From Rhodosorus marinus (lineage: Eukaryota; Rhodophyta; Stylonematophyceae; Stylonematales; Stylonemataceae): 64,000 nt of DNA. The notes under the pieces are model-generated. The model searched no databases and was not told the DNA's origin. It saw only the letters and a list, made by a program, of their open reading frames with translations. The position numbers were made by a program, and so were the translations under genes. Location: positions 620,001 through 684,000 of the forward strand of contig JAMWBK010000008.1 in assembly GCA_029953675.1 (NCBI GenBank), in the 5' to 3' direction. Numbering within the stretch: the stretch's first letter is position 1; each line of letters starts with the position of its first letter. Below are positions 42,202 to 57,218 of the stretch, piece by piece.

Positions 42202-44503
42202 ACTAGCCCTTCTGCGCCCGAGTAAGGCGGCACAAAAGCAAATGCTCTCTAATCAGACATGCCCCAAGAGGTTTTCGAAAAGTACCCCTCTTCGCGTAAT
42301 TATAATGTACTATTTAAAGAGGAAATCTATTTGATCATTTGAGTTAAAGCTATATCGGACAGCTGAAGAAGTCGATCGCGACTGGGGTACCCACACCGCG
42401 CGTACAGCAACGACAATCGGCGGTTCGTTGAGCGTGGTCACTGAAGCTATGCGCGAATCAAGTGCTTTCGGAGTTATACATGCAACACAGTAGGTTCTGA
42501 GACCAAGGTTTCCTCGCACGTAGGTATGTCTAGCTGACACCGTGCTTCGAGTGCACGTGAGTGAGACCGACAAGCCTTCTCGATTGCGCGCTCACACATT
42601 CAAGCACAATAGCGAATCGACGACTTCCAACCAAATCTAGGCTCAGAACCGTAACCAGAATCATGACTCAGAGACGAGCCCGCCAAATGATCCCACGTGC
42701 TGAATATGTGCTCACTGACCATCGATCAACTTTGAAAATGTAAATTTTTCCTCATTCGCACAACAGCTCGCCCGCATTCCACCCTGAAGCAGAGGAGCCC
42801 ACACTGACAGCTACATCGTTGCTTAATAGCCGATAACATGGAACCCCTACGAAATGTGAGCATCTAAGTAAACCAGTTTTTCATATTTATGAAGTTTTAC
42901 GACCGATCTACGGGATTTTCCTTATCAGTTTTCACCCCTCTATTTCCGACTTCCAAAGAGGTTTTGCCGTCATGGATTTTGCTCTAGCCCAGAATACATC
43001 TGGCAAACCTGCCGAAAATTCTCGAAGGTGGAAAATGGGGTTGGAGCACTTTGCGTGTTCCATCTCATTTTCATTATTTTCCTTAACATTTATCTACATA
43101 CTCATCTGCTTCTATGGGGATAACCCAACACCGCCCCCCCCCCCTTCCCCAATCCTCCATGACATTAGACGCGCACTCAGCCTATTTTCAATTCTAGCTC
43201 ATGGTTCTAACCACCCCCCTTTCTCGTTGGTCTACCGTCACGAAAGCAATCGACGCTACAATTTAATGTATTTCAAAACCCGCGTCAACCTCTCCAATTA
43301 CAGCAGGACGAACAAAGGCTCCGATGAATGCTACCAACTCCCAAGAGGGACAAATCTAGAATCCAAGAGCATACTTTGTTGATTGACTTATTGATTGATA
43401 ATTTTCCGAGTTGACAACAATTGAGGTGACGCATGCCAGTTTGTTCCGCAATTCAGGGATAGCTCGAATAGTGCGATTTTCGAGTGCTCACTGTTTTGCC
43501 TTCGTCTTCACAGAAGAGGAGGAGGAGGGGGGGTTGGAATTTTTTTTTTTGTGTACGTGCGTTGGGGCTTTCCAGAATCAGAGGAAAGAATATATATGAC
43601 GAGGGGGGGGTTGGGTTTGAGTTCCTCAGGACTTTTGGAGCGACGAAGAAGCGAAGATTTAGGCAATCACCAATAAACACGATTTTAGGTTTGAAAAGTA
43701 CCGTTTTCATGGAAAATCAATATTAACCTAGGGGGTTAAAAAACTGCTTTGTTCGGTTTTCAATTCACGAGGGTCAGGAACCTAAGGGGGTTTTCATCTC
43801 TGAACATGGCACCCGTTTCCTGTCCAAACCACAAGAAAAAAAATACATCTAGTAGAGGAGAAGGGGACGGGGGGTCGGATTGGCTTCTAAAACTAATCCA
43901 CTGTTTGGACATGATGGCCAATATTGCAGATTTTTGGCCCGGTTTTGGACGAGGTCTTTTTTAGTGTTTTTTTCAGTATGATTGGGAGGGGGCACTTCAC
44001 TGTCGCAGGAATGAGCAGGGCAGAAAGCCATGTGTTTGAAGGGGTAAGTCTTGGGGAAGGTGCTGGCTTGCTAGCAGCTTTTTATAAGAAGGGGGGAAAT
44101 TGGCTTTTTTGTGAGGTGTTGAGGACTCGCGACCCATTGGGTAACTTTCTTTTTTTAGGGGGGAGGGAGGTAAACGTTGTTTATTGCGTCGGTGGGGTTG
44201 GGGTGGGAGAAGGAGGGAGTCAGTAGTTCTCCTTTTTTCTTTTTTTTGGTTTTTGGTACGGAGAGGCCCTTTGCGTTGGAGGAGAAGACGGGCTTGAACG
44301 GTGTACCAGGACAGGGGCGCGTGTGGAGGAGGTTGTGGAGGTAATCTATTCGCGCGTTTCTGTTTTGTCTGAGCGTGCTGTCGTTGTGTTTTTGTTTGGT
44401 TGGGGGAGTTGTTCGATATCTGAGGGTAGGAGCAGCTCGGAAAAAAAAGGAGATCGTACACTTTAGTGCGCGTTTACTGTGTGTAGGTTTTTGAGAATCA
44501 GAA
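42202..44503. other. Intergenic region with a sharp C-rich to G-rich switch
   Basis: C/A-rich at about 42900-43380 (poly-C at 43135), G-rich from 43480 to the start of the E2 gene (GGGGGGG runs at 43525, 43604, 44155). Frames here (for example 43924-44226, 43997-44461 on the other strand) are composition artefacts. The frame at 42310-42573 (-) has no supporting feature. Confidence 0.5.
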
Positions 44504-45395
<892 letters not shown>

Positions 45396-45495
45396 TATAG
45401 AGAACGGAATGATTTTGTCGAGTTTTATGGGAACGAACGCTTGACTGTGCAAAGTGACGTTTTGACCATCATAAGATGTTACATCCATTGTTGTG

Positions 45496-45720
45496 TTAAT
45501 CCACCAGAAGCTGTAGAGAAAGACTTATGCAGAGAGCCCGGAGGGACATCGCAGTTGGCCTTAGGCGAATAAAGAATCTGCTGGTATAGTGCTTTGGGCT
45601 TGATAAACTGTTCATATTGAATGCATTTGGGTCTCTTTCTAGGTCGGAGTTTTTCCGCCTCTCCCTCTTAAGCCCCCAAACCGCGTCCCTGAGGCTTGGG
45701 GTCAAAGCAACCTCAAGCAT
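45496..45720 (-). CDS. Small hypothetical protein
   Basis: A single frame of 74 residues starts at ATG 45720 (MLEVALTPSLRDAVWGLKRE) and ends SLRALCISLSLQLLVD. The first half is charged, the end hydrophobic as in a tail anchor. It is convergent with the E2 gene, 100 bases apart. No family was recognised and splicing cannot be excluded. Confidence 0.3.
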   Translation of the reverse strand: MLEVALTPSLRDAVWGLKRERRKNSDLERDPNAFNMNSLSSPKHYTSRFFIRLRPTAMSLRALCISLSLQLLVD

Positions 45721-47542
45721 GGAGCCTTTGCTGATTCACATCGTCGCGGAACTAACGCTGATGCTGTAGGTAATCTTTGTAGATAGTCTTTGTACACCGA
45801 TTGAGCTCGAGGTATTCCTGGTACTGTTTTCGCTCTCGTTCATCCACTGATCCGATTGATGCGGATATAAACGAGTCCAGTGCTCGTTGGCTCTCGTCTA
45901 GTCATAGAATGCATTCCCCAAACTCCGCCCAGGCTGCTCACTCTGCCTTATGATATTCAGGGTTGCGCGCGTGAACCAACCCAAGGGTGGACTTCTCTGT
46001 CGAGACAAAAGGTCCCCATGCACACTCCGTGTTGTGTTGGTCTAAAAACATCCCTGAAAGTCTAGGCAGCATTTCAGTGGCTGAGACCGGAAGACACAAT
46101 AGGCCGCAGACGTGGTGAGCCAAATGGGAAACAGAACCGCGTTACTCTGTGGGGAATAGAAAGCTTGCTTGCATGAAAAAAAAGTGAAGCAATGATCTAC
46201 GGGCGCGGAGTCTCTTGCGAACCGAATCTGCACACCTTCTAGCTGCCAAACTGTTCTTGTAGGACCCCGCTAAGGGGCCCACCCATCTGGGATGACTATC
46301 GCTCAAATACTGGGAGAAAATGCCAAGACGGATGTGGACTCCGAGCTTCAAAGGAATCGTAGTGCACTCATACACCAGGGCACAATAGGAAATTGTACTC
46401 GAAAGCGTGGAGAATCCTCACAGGGTACCGAACTACAGCCTATCTAAAGGATAGCTACCGGCAGATGCCGAGCACAGCTCCCAAACCCACCACAGTAGTT
46501 CGACGTGGAGATAGAGAAGCATGCATTAATAGGAAGCCATAGTCCTATTTTTGTCGTCGCATCGCTTTGTAGAAGTTCGCCAAACCTCTCGATGCCCCGT
46601 CCTGAACGTACGCCAGGTTCATACTCAGGAATACCCTCCCGCCTCCAAGACCGCCTCGGGAACCGTCAAAACGGGAGCGTTGAAGAGACGGTAGGTTAGC
46701 TGTCAGTATGGATATGAAAAACGCTTGACATGGACTACTCTAGCAGTTCACATCCTCCTAAACAGACAACCAGGGAAACACAGTTTCCTCCCCCCAAAGA
46801 AAACACCTCCCTCAACATCCCAAAGCACCAAACCAAATTTCCTCTAAAAACGCATATCTTCTGTTGACTGAGATCTGGTAGGATCCTCCTTGGCCATTAA
46901 AATATTACAAAATTACATAACTTCCAAGTACGATTAGCCAACTTCACATTCGTAGTACCGCCCGTAGCCATAAGTGTCCATATAGATGAATTTTTATTCG
47001 ATATATGGAGTCATCTATCAGAGAAATGCTGGACAGGAGAACTCCGTTCTTGGATTTGTTTTTCAGGCTTACTTGGCCTTTGCCATTTGGAATTATGTTG
47101 GGATACTGAATGTGATTGAAATTATATGGAACTTGGTGGTTTGGGTGGCCTTTTGATGATGTGAAGGAGTTTGCTTTATAGGGGAGCTTTGAGGAGGGTG
47201 GAGTTGGGGGAAGGGGTGGGGGTGGAGGGTGGGGGAGGGGGAGAGATGGGAGGATGAAGTGGGGTTTTTGATATGTAAGGGAATGAATAGGACGTGAACT
47301 TGGAAATTTTTGTTTGGTATTTTGTATACTGGTTTCAGAGAGAGGAAGAGGTTGGGAACATGACTTTATGACGAAGGTTTTTGGTTGTTTATTAATTTTT
47401 TTTGGTAGGCCGGGGGGGGCGGGGCGACGTTAGTAGATTCCGGAATGTAGAGGTTTGGTGAGGGTTGTGGAAAGGGTTTTGAACTTTGAGGGGGAGGGGG
47501 GGGGGGCTTCTTGGGGCACGGAAGAGAGACAAAGCAAGGAAG
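45721..47542. other. Intergenic region before the third zinc-finger gene
   Basis: No gene found. Short C/A-rich part at 46730-46870, AT-rich core at 46900-47000, then a strongly G-rich leader (47160-47540) with several poly-G runs. Frames at 47366-47794 on the minus strand are antisense artefacts of that leader. Confidence 0.5.
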
Positions 47543-48841
47543 ATGCAGAGGGTGACTGATGCGATTCCGGTGGAGAGCGCAGAATGGCTGCTGTTCTGGG
47601 TTGATCCACTGCAGACTTTGAGTGCTCGCAGTTTCGATAGGGAACTTGCCGTGAATAAGTCTCTTTGTGTGGGTTCTGCACCAGATCCGCTGCAGGTTGT
47701 AAACGAGGATTTTTTGAAGGTGTTGCACTTCATCGACTATGAAAGAGAGGATTATGCACTTGGCAGGCTTTACGGTGCTCCTGATATCGGGCAAGGGTCT
47801 TTTGGGAAGGTTGTTAGTGGACGGTTTTGCATTGATTGTTCAGGTTTGATGCCAGTTAGTCATGTGGTTGTCCAGCATGAGTCCGGGATCTGGGCATACA
47901 TGAAGATTTCAGCAGATGATGAGGGGACCATCGTAACGAACGCCATGGCGTTTCATCCTGACAGCAAGAGTGAAACGCTTTTGGAACTCAGAACCTGTGA
48001 AGTACGTGACTGTGACTATTGCGTTACGCGAAATTGTGACTGTGAATGTATGAACCTCGTAAAGACGAGAGTAAGGAGCTGGGTGTCCATTTTCAAAAAC
48101 TTGAAGTTACGGGAATACAGTTGCTGGGATCTTTTCCGGAGCATGTGTGAAGTAGCCTCTGTTGGCCGGTTTTCTACTGAAACTAGGGTCTCCGTAAGCG
48201 GTCCAGGAGGTGACACCCCGCTACCACCTGTGTACATGAAGACGTCCGTTTCGTTCCTGGGGGCTGGAGCGGAAATTGCAATGCTTCGACAAGACTATCT
48301 TAACGAAGTTGGGATGAACCGTGTATTTGATAATTTTGCCCTATTTATGGAAATGGATGAAATGTCGTTCCTTAGAGGTAACCTTGGTGAAGGGAACATC
48401 GTTGACGTGCCACTGCAGGAGCCTTCTAGGGGTGGGTCCAATGGTCGCCTCATATCTAGTGTCAGTACTTCGGAGGACGAAGAGACAACTACTTTCAGGC
48501 AAAATGTGTCAGCGCGGCTTCTAACAGAGTCGTCGGGGTCTCAGATCGATTCCCAGAGTCCAGACTTAGGGAACAGGTCGCAGGGACGGAAAAGAAACTC
48601 CCCTTATATCAAACCGGAGAGCACGAGTAGGTCAGCGTTCGAATGCTCACTCTGTCGGCGGTCCTTCCCTAGCCGCTACAAGATTGATCGTCACGTCAGA
48701 GCTGTGCATCTCCGTGAACGGTCGTTCAAGTGTGACTTGTGTAGCAGTCAATACTACCAAAAGAGTGACTTGAGGAAGCACTACCGATTACGGCATGGGA
48801 AGGATGGTTCCGTGCCTACGCCGACAGAGATAGATGTGTAA
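47543..48841 (+). CDS. C2H2 zinc-finger protein with novel N-terminal domain, copy 3
   Basis: A single exon of 432 residues; start MQRVTDAIPVESAEWLLFW at 47543 (the frame extends into a G-rich leader without ATG). It is a distant relative of the genes at 38161 and 40945. VLHFIDYEREDYALG matches their L(V/I)CDH..D(F/Y)(F/Y/C)CLG block, AFHPDSKSETLLEL matches IFHRDHPGKILGAV, and LPPVYMKTSVSFLG then MLRQDYLNEVG match LPPAKQTYSVPTF and DIRQSYVEDL. It has a Cys-rich insert (CEVRDCDYCVTRNCDCEC) that the others lack. Only two fingers remain (ECSLCRRSFPSRYKIDRHVR and CDLCSSQYYQKSDLRKHYR), matching the first and last fingers of the others. Likely nuclear; role unknown. Confidence 0.8.
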   Translation: MQRVTDAIPVESAEWLLFWVDPLQTLSARSFDRELAVNKSLCVGSAPDPLQVVNEDFLKVLHFIDYEREDYALGRLYGAPDIGQGSFGKVVSGRFCIDCSGLMPVSHVVVQHESGIWAYMKISADDEGTIVTNAMAFHPDSKSETLLELRTCEVRDCDYCVTRNCDCECMNLVKTRVRSWVSIFKNLKLREYSCWDLFRSMCEVASVGRFSTETRVSVSGPGGDTPLPPVYMKTSVSFLGAGAEIAMLRQDYLNEVGMNRVFDNFALFMEMDEMSFLRGNLGEGNIVDVPLQEPSRGGSNGRLISSVSTSEDEETTTFRQNVSARLLTESSGSQIDSQSPDLGNRSQGRKRNSPYIKPESTSRSAFECSLCRRSFPSRYKIDRHVRAVHLRERSFKCDLCSSQYYQKSDLRKHYRLRHGKDGSVPTPTEIDV

Positions 48842-49141
48842 GGGGCTTCACTCCGGGTGGAATCTGGGGAAGACTACCTCCGTTCTCCGCACTAATTTCA
48901 GCGTCACCTTGCAAGCATACAACGGATGACCACAGTCCCCCTGTTTTGCGATACAAATACTGCCCTTGGTGGCCCTAGGTCATCATGTGTATTTGAAATT
49001 GGATGGAATCGATGTACATGAGAGATTATATGCCAACCAAATAAAATCTAGTCCATAGCTTGCGTAGGCGAAATTAACCAAAATGGAACGGACAAAGGAA
49101 TGGACAAAGGAATCGCCCAGAACGAAGAGGTATATCCTTAC

Positions 49142-49376
49142 CATCGTACCAGAAGCACCTCACAAAAATGGACCCGGACACAGGCAGTTTCAAGGGAAAT
49201 TCCATTGTCCTGGATGCAGCTTCTATCCGAATCTCGCCGCTAAGCTTCAGCTTCAGAGCGAACAGTGGCGCGACTCCCATGATTTCGGTAGATACTCCCG
49301 AGCTGTCCCTGCAATCAGTACCGGCGCTCAAGTAGGCTTTTGACTGCTCGGGAAATCGCGTTTTCCCAGGCTCCAC
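49142..49376 (-). CDS. Unassigned exon downstream of the kinase
   Basis: A coding-like minus-strand frame (VEPGKTRFPEQSKAYLSAGT, then APLFALKLKLSGEIRIEAAS and LPVSGSIFVRCFWYDG) runs to a good donor (GATG then GTAAGGATATAC). It lies within 160 bases after the stop of the kinase gene, on the same strand. A preceding piece at about 49400-49530 (RVKFFPRDHTGLPSLW) may belong to it. It could be a separate small gene or extra 3' exons of the kinase. It has a beta-strand pattern; no family was recognised. Confidence 0.35.
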
Positions 49377-49537
49377 ACAGTGAAAACCCTTACTTCCTCA
49401 AACGAGTTCCTGTCGTCTCAAAGCGGGGTTGACGAGCTCCAGTCCACAGCGATGGCAGGCCGGTGTGATCACGCGGGAAAAACTTTACTCTAGTAGTGGT
49501 ACAAGAGCTTAGCGGAGGCTCTACACAACTCTGATAA

Positions 49538-52209
<2,672 letters not shown>

Positions 52210-53139
52210 TCCTGTTCCATTCCAATTTATCGCGCTGCAAATACCCCTCCAACCACCCAACAAAATAATAGCCTCCTATGAGAACTTCCTAATCGTTTTC
52301 CTTCACCATTCACAAAACACCCAAAACTCAAATCGAAAAATAGCCCAAAAACCGCTTCGATTTCAATGTTTTCACAAACAAACCAGAGTCTGGTAGAGAA
52401 CCCACCTGAGCCCCCCCCTCCCCACCCAGTTGCGCCCAGTTGCTCTGGGAGCAGAATCCGTATGACAACCAGATTCTCGCGATTCTATCTAATTTTACAT
52501 GCTGGTAGGTGACTTATCAAATTTAGAAAATATTGGAACTGTGGACGTAAAAATGATATCCGAACGACCACAAAAAACCAGATGGCTTGAAATTCGAATT
52601 TCCGGTACTTGGTGCCTTTGTATGAAGACGAACTTGTTTCGTTTTGGTAAAGTTTTAGGATATAAAATTGATACTTGAATGGTCGACCTACCGGGATTTC
52701 AAAAATTGCACTGTAAGGGCAATAGGTCCTAAAACTATTCGTTTAGAATTGTCATTGCTCTGTTTTAGTAGTGATTCTGAGTGGAAAATCTTGACATCTT
52801 TTCGGTCGGGTTGCGGGCAGGTTGGTGGAAGTATCCTTGTTTCTAAAATTGTCATCTTTCAAGGGGGTGTTTCCGGATCGAAAAAAATGTACATAGAAGA
52901 ATACTGATTATTTTTGACTCGAACCCCTCCTGACCGGTCCTTTATAAAATAGCTCTTGGGGGTTCATTGGACATATGTATGATTAGGATGGGTTTTGCAG
53001 ATTCTGGTTAGTGAATAATGAAATGCAATAAATCTTAGTCGACCGAGACCCAATTTAACCAGTTGTTTCATGACATTAATAATTTATATTAGTGACATTA
53101 ACAATCAAACACGAGGATTGGTTTTTTTTTTGCAGCGAA
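52210..53139. other. Divergent intergenic region upstream of the kinase
   Basis: C/A-rich at 52210-52430, then AT-rich with G-rich patches to 53100. No supported gene. A poly-T run at 53121-53131 precedes the next frame. Confidence 0.5.
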
Positions 53140-53520
53140 ATGTCATCGACATGGCGAAGTCTTAGTCGGACACTATGGTACAGGGTAGTCCACGTTCGAT
53201 TTCCCGAGCTGCACTCTACTATTGAGGGGTCCCCTTACCAAGAACTTTGCGCCCTATTGCATCACAAGCACGCCTCAAGAGTGTGTAACCTGCTCAGCTT
53301 GAGCATCGGTCTTAGGATAGTAGCAGCGCTCCGACGGGGTGTAACCCTCGGAAAGCACATTGCTCCTGCGAAGGTGGATTGCTTACCCTCCTCCGAAATT
53401 GCGTGCACTTGGAAAACTGAAGCCTATAAATTCATCAGCGATCTGAATCAGCTGGTCAGGCAGGGTATAAGCTCATTCGGAATGACTTTTGGCTTAAAAG
53501 GGATCTATTTAGGTTTGTAA
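53140..53520 (+). CDS. Small F-box-like hypothetical protein
   Basis: A frame of 126 residues starts at ATG 53140 (MSSTWRSLSRTLWYRVVHVR). A pattern such as LWYRVVHVRFPEL...YQELCALL recalls the second half of an F-box and what follows it, where the protein binds SKP1. The ATG lies 7 bases after a TTTTTTTTTGCAG acceptor-like run, so this may instead be the last exon of a longer gene. No leucine-rich or kelch repeats are seen. Role in ubiquitin ligase complexes is a guess from the pattern. Confidence 0.35.
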   Translation: MSSTWRSLSRTLWYRVVHVRFPELHSTIEGSPYQELCALLHHKHASRVCNLLSLSIGLRIVAALRRGVTLGKHIAPAKVDCLPSSEIACTWKTEAYKFISDLNQLVRQGISSFGMTFGLKGIYLGL

Positions 53521-54329
53521 ATGATCAGTTCCGGTTTGGTCTCAACTGATTTCCAGTTGGGCGCGGGAAGGAAAAAGTTTAATGATCTTTGCGTTGAGCT
53601 GAGCTTCCAGTTAATTTTCGTGAAGTGTGGAGGTCGAGTTCGTACTGATGGGGCTTCCTTCCGAGTGTGAAGATCATTCTGGACGTGGTCAATCATGCTC
53701 AGCGTGATCGCCCTGTCAATGGATGACAATGACTGTTGCCTGTTTGGGTTGAATGAGTACTATGACCAGACACTAGAACCCTTAGAAGGCTACGTTGAAG
53801 AAGGCGCTGCGTACTCGCGATGCCCCCCACAAGGAGGTTGCGCTAATCTTTAAAGCGTGGAGCAATGAACGCTCTGCTCTTGGGGTGTAGCCCGCAGCGA
53901 TGACAAATTCGTATTAGTCAGAGTTGGAAGAAGACAGGTCGAAAGCCCAGGATTGAGCCAGGCTTTCCGGGAGGATCCTTTCCCCAATGTGGATTGATTT
54001 GACTCTGTGCCAAGCTCTGAAAGGCGCAAGGCATAAGTTGAACTTTGCAACAACGAGCGCGCACAGTGCTAACATCGGTAGAAAGAGCGGTGTCTATGAG
54101 TCCTGGCGCAGCCATTGGGCAGCAACTCAGTCCTGAGAGATTCCACAGGCCATCCTTGAGTATTTCCATTCTCTTACACGAGGGAAGATGCAGGCGTTTG
54201 TTTTTGTTGGCTTTACACGACATCAAATGTACCAGTTCGTTCCACCCCTGCCGGAACATCTCAAAATCCTGGTTTGTTTCTGAGCGACACGAGTTTGCTC
54301 TGTACAAAATTCTCCAAGTTTCAATCATT
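53521..54329. other. Convergent spacer before UTP11
   Basis: Between the F-box-like frame and the 3' end of UTP11. Frames on both strands (53850-54053, 53918-54328 on minus, 54045 onward on plus) overlap and lack family likeness. Nothing supported. Confidence 0.45.
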
Positions 54330-55212
54330 TTACCTTTGTCTCTGCTTCCGCCACTTGTAGACTGCTGGCTCTTCAGTCCATGGATCCCTGGCCTTGACTT
54401 TTCTCTTTGCGCCTTTTCCTTTCAAGTGCTTCTCCATATTGATACTGAGTCCAAGCTTTGTCAGCCTCTGTTGGAGAACAAAACAAGAGACGATACAGCT
54501 GGTAAGGTGACGATTGACGAATATAACACCATATCTGGATCACGCTCGGACCGGATGCGAATAGCGGCACCGAAAAGTTCGTGCACATCAGACGTACCTT
54601 GGACCTCTTCATTCTGTCCGCTATTTCGGCGTAATCTCTTGCTTTCTCTTTCTCTGCAGTGGCTACGGACCCGTCACCTTTCTCCTGGAGAACGTATCTG
54701 TCCATGTCGCTCGTTCTCGGGCGGTTGAAAGACCGGTGGAGAAGCTCTCTGGGCACGTCGAAGTGTTGGGTCGCGTCAAACTCACGCTGTTCTTCTTCAT
54801 CCTCAACAAAAATCGTGTGCTGTCTTGTCGATCTTGCTTCTTTAGAGCTATCAAGGAAGTGAGCGCTGCACTTGAGTTTTTCCGACCTCGACTGGTCCAT
54901 CGCAGCCTTTGTGTAGACGTATGACATGTCCCGTGAGGACGCCAGCATGCTCTCCTCCGCCGTACGAACGCCGACTCCATCTTGAGTCTTCTCTCCAGCC
55001 TTTCCACGGATCATTCCGAAGTAGAACTCATCCGGGTTTTTGAACGCCGCTCGCTCTTTCAACGCGGTAAGTCTGTCCTGTTTTCGATGATAGTCCTTCG
55101 CACGCAGCTTATAATCTTTCTTCTTCTCCAACAGGCCCAGCTTCCCTCTAGAGGCGAGCTGGCTCCTCTCCCGGTGCTCTCGCCGGGGCATGGCATTTCG
55201 AAGCGAAGCCAT
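54330..55212 (-). CDS. UTP11: UTP11, U3 snoRNA-associated small-subunit processome protein
   Basis: UTP11 is a component of the SSU processome needed for 18S rRNA maturation in the nucleolus. Two exons (54598-55212, 54330-54467; intron 130 nt) join to 250 residues. The start MASLRNAMPRREHRERSQL and GKLGLLEKKKDYKLRAKDYH match the conserved N-terminus (R..HRER.Q...R...G.LEK.KDY..RA.D). NPDEFYFGMIRGK and STRQHTIFVEDEEE follow. The last exon gives RLTKLGLSINMEKHLKGKGA and EEPAVYKWRKQRQR, matching the family end. The protein is highly basic as expected. A palindromic TCTATATAGA about 260 bases upstream may be its TATA element. Confidence 0.95.
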
Positions 55213-56085
55213 CTCTCCCCAAACAAAAAAATCTCGCAGACCCCTTAAACCTCAGACTACCTTTAAAAAAAAAAACCCTGCCTACCGTGTACATGTACAA
55301 ACCGAATTGCTCAGGAAAATTTCCAGTAGTCTGAAGAAGCCGCTTAGCAGACCCTACAGAAGACCTCTTCAATCTCCACCGGCTACCTCGTTCCTTCCCC
55401 TCTGTACTCCCCTCCCACCCGAAAACCGGATTGAAACCACGTCGGTCGATATAATATTGATTGTATTCAATCTATATAGATAACGTTGTTTATGCTTCAG
55501 GGTCACCTTCTTGTGTCGATGAGCTTGTGGGCTCTCTTGGACGACGTGAAGCACGCTGCTGCTGTGCGGGTTATACCAGGTCACGAACTTCGGGATCTCG
55601 TGAAAGTTCAGTGGAAAATATTGGAGGGACTTTCTATTTTGGCCTCGCCCTGATGTTTTGAGCCAGCCCGGAGTATATCGTCTATAGCCTGCTTTGGATG
55701 ATTCGGTTCTAGGGTGAGCCAGCCATGACGGTAGCGGTCTCCATCGCGTGTCCAGCTCTCGCAGATGTGGTGCTTCTGGGTTCCCGAACTTTGGATCGAT
55801 TCCTTAACCCCCTGGGCGATTTGGAGGCCTCTTACCTTCGGGAATGTAAATTCCTCGGCATCTAAGCTCTTGTCGCAGGGTCACGTTCAATAGCGTTGAC
55901 GTGTTTTCCACATCTTCCCCGCTGATTCCCTGTAGGTACTAGTATGTCTCTTCTTACTCAGTGACGTTGAAGAAGCAGTTGGTCCTAAGCGCCTCCACCC
56001 AGGCATCCATCGTCAGCATTGCCATTCTATGCATGAGTCTAATGCTGTTCTAAATTTTCTCCTCTGGTTCGGTAACCGTGGTGGG

Positions 56086-56113
56086 TCGCACACTACTAAC
56101 TAGTAGTGTGCGA
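56086..56113. repeat. 28-base perfect inverted repeat
   Basis: TCGCACACTACTA and TAGTAGTGTGCGA are perfect 13-base arms around a 2-base centre (AC). There is no tail of U/T on either side and no known regulator site that I recognise. Confidence 0.9.
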
Positions 56114-56582
56114 CTATTCGTACAAATGTTGTAAAAGCGGTGACTTGAGCCGACCATTATTCCAAACCTAAATGTCTAAAAGCTTAAATGGAATCCTTTT
56201 GGCAATATCTGATGAAACTTTCTCGTTCCAAAATCGCCGGAGAAACACCAAAAACCGATCAAAACACAAACACACACACATTCCATCCAAAAATATGAAA
56301 CAAACTCATCAATTTATTCAATTCCTTTTCATTGCCGCCTTCCCGAAACTCTATGCGATTCGACGGTCAAGCTCACACCAATACGCAATAGACACAATCC
56401 ACTTAAGAGCTCACCCGTCTCAAGAATTTCAATTTTTGCCTTCCATACAAAATTTCCCTCTCTTCTCTTCATCTACTTCTCGGAATCCCTTCCCACTAGT
56501 CGACGTTTTGCTAAACGTCATCATCTCGCCATATCGAAAACCGATTAAATTGAGAGTGACAGTCTGTCATGGTCAGAAATAA

Positions 56583-56909
56583 TCACGAATCAATCTCAGA
56601 CCCACAATTGTCAACAAATTCATTCATTTCATGAAAAAATATGCAGAACACATATTGATTGAATATGATGTGACACTGAACTGTTTGCGTGCCAGGGCGC
56701 AAAATGGCAACGCTAATCTCACTTTGAGTATCGTCGACAAAGTAGTCTGGACGATTCGTTAGTACGAAACACCAGCAAGGTACAATCCACAAAGAAGAAA
56801 TCAGTAGCACATCTTTCTTTCCAAGCCAGTAGCAGAAACTATGAAAGTCAGCTTGCAAAAAGCTACACACTGTCGAGTCAAACGTATTTCCAACACCGCA
56901 AGAAGTCAT
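56583..56909 (-). CDS. Small hypothetical membrane protein
   Basis: A single frame of 108 residues starts with ATG at 56909 (MTSCGVGNTFDSTVCSFLQA) and has one hydrophobic helix (VLLISSLWIVPCWCFVL, about 34-50). It has nine cysteines. No C-rich leader lies on its 5' side, unlike most minus-strand genes here. Low support; no family was recognised. Confidence 0.25.
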   Translation of the reverse strand: MTSCGVGNTFDSTVCSFLQADFHSFCYWLGKKDVLLISSLWIVPCWCFVLTNRPDYFVDDTQSEISVAILRPGTQTVQCHIIFNQYVFCIFFHEMNEFVDNCGSEIDS

Positions 56910-57109
56910 TTTCGATGGAGGAAGCCAAACACAATAATCTTTATAAGAGTCTGGCGGAGTTCAATCAAAATATGCTTTGGATTTGAGTTTGACTAATTAA
57001 TTGGAGGTATTCTGAGGTGTTAATGGACTGAATGGCATGGGTGACACTAATAAGGTTTTTTGTTTTTGACGTTCATTTCTCAACTGAAAAAGGTTGTAAT
57101 TTTTTTGGC

Positions 57110-57117
57110 TATATATA
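57110..57117 (+). promoter_or_regulatory. TATA box of the FUSC-type gene
   Basis: TATATATA in GGCTATATATACGGG, 109 bases upstream of the ATG at 57219. A second possible element (TATAAAAAC) is about 30 bases before the ATG and is too close to serve as the main TATA box unless the leader is very short. Confidence 0.5.
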
Positions 57118-57218
57118 CGGGCTGACTGTGGGCGTGAGGTTGCGGGAGGTCAGGTAGAAATGGAGAGGGCGGGTGTGTGAGATGAAGTGTATAAAAACTA
57201 TCTTGTTTTTGGAGTGAT

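Larger units (their letters stand above)
55213..57218. other. Divergent intergenic region between UTP11 and the FUSC gene
   Basis: C/A-rich leader to about 55450, then 55480-56080 with coding-like minus-strand scraps (EIPKFVTWYNPHSSSVLHVV; LNVTLRQELRCRGIYIPEG) broken by stops, perhaps a decayed gene or element. A perfect palindrome lies at 56086. C/A-rich sequence at 56170-56580, then AT-rich to G-rich up to 57218. Confidence 0.4.

Noticed and set aside
56172-56582. A 136-codon plus frame with ATG
   Set aside because: It lies in C/A-rich leader-like sequence with Ser/Lys/His bias, and no domain or promoter support.
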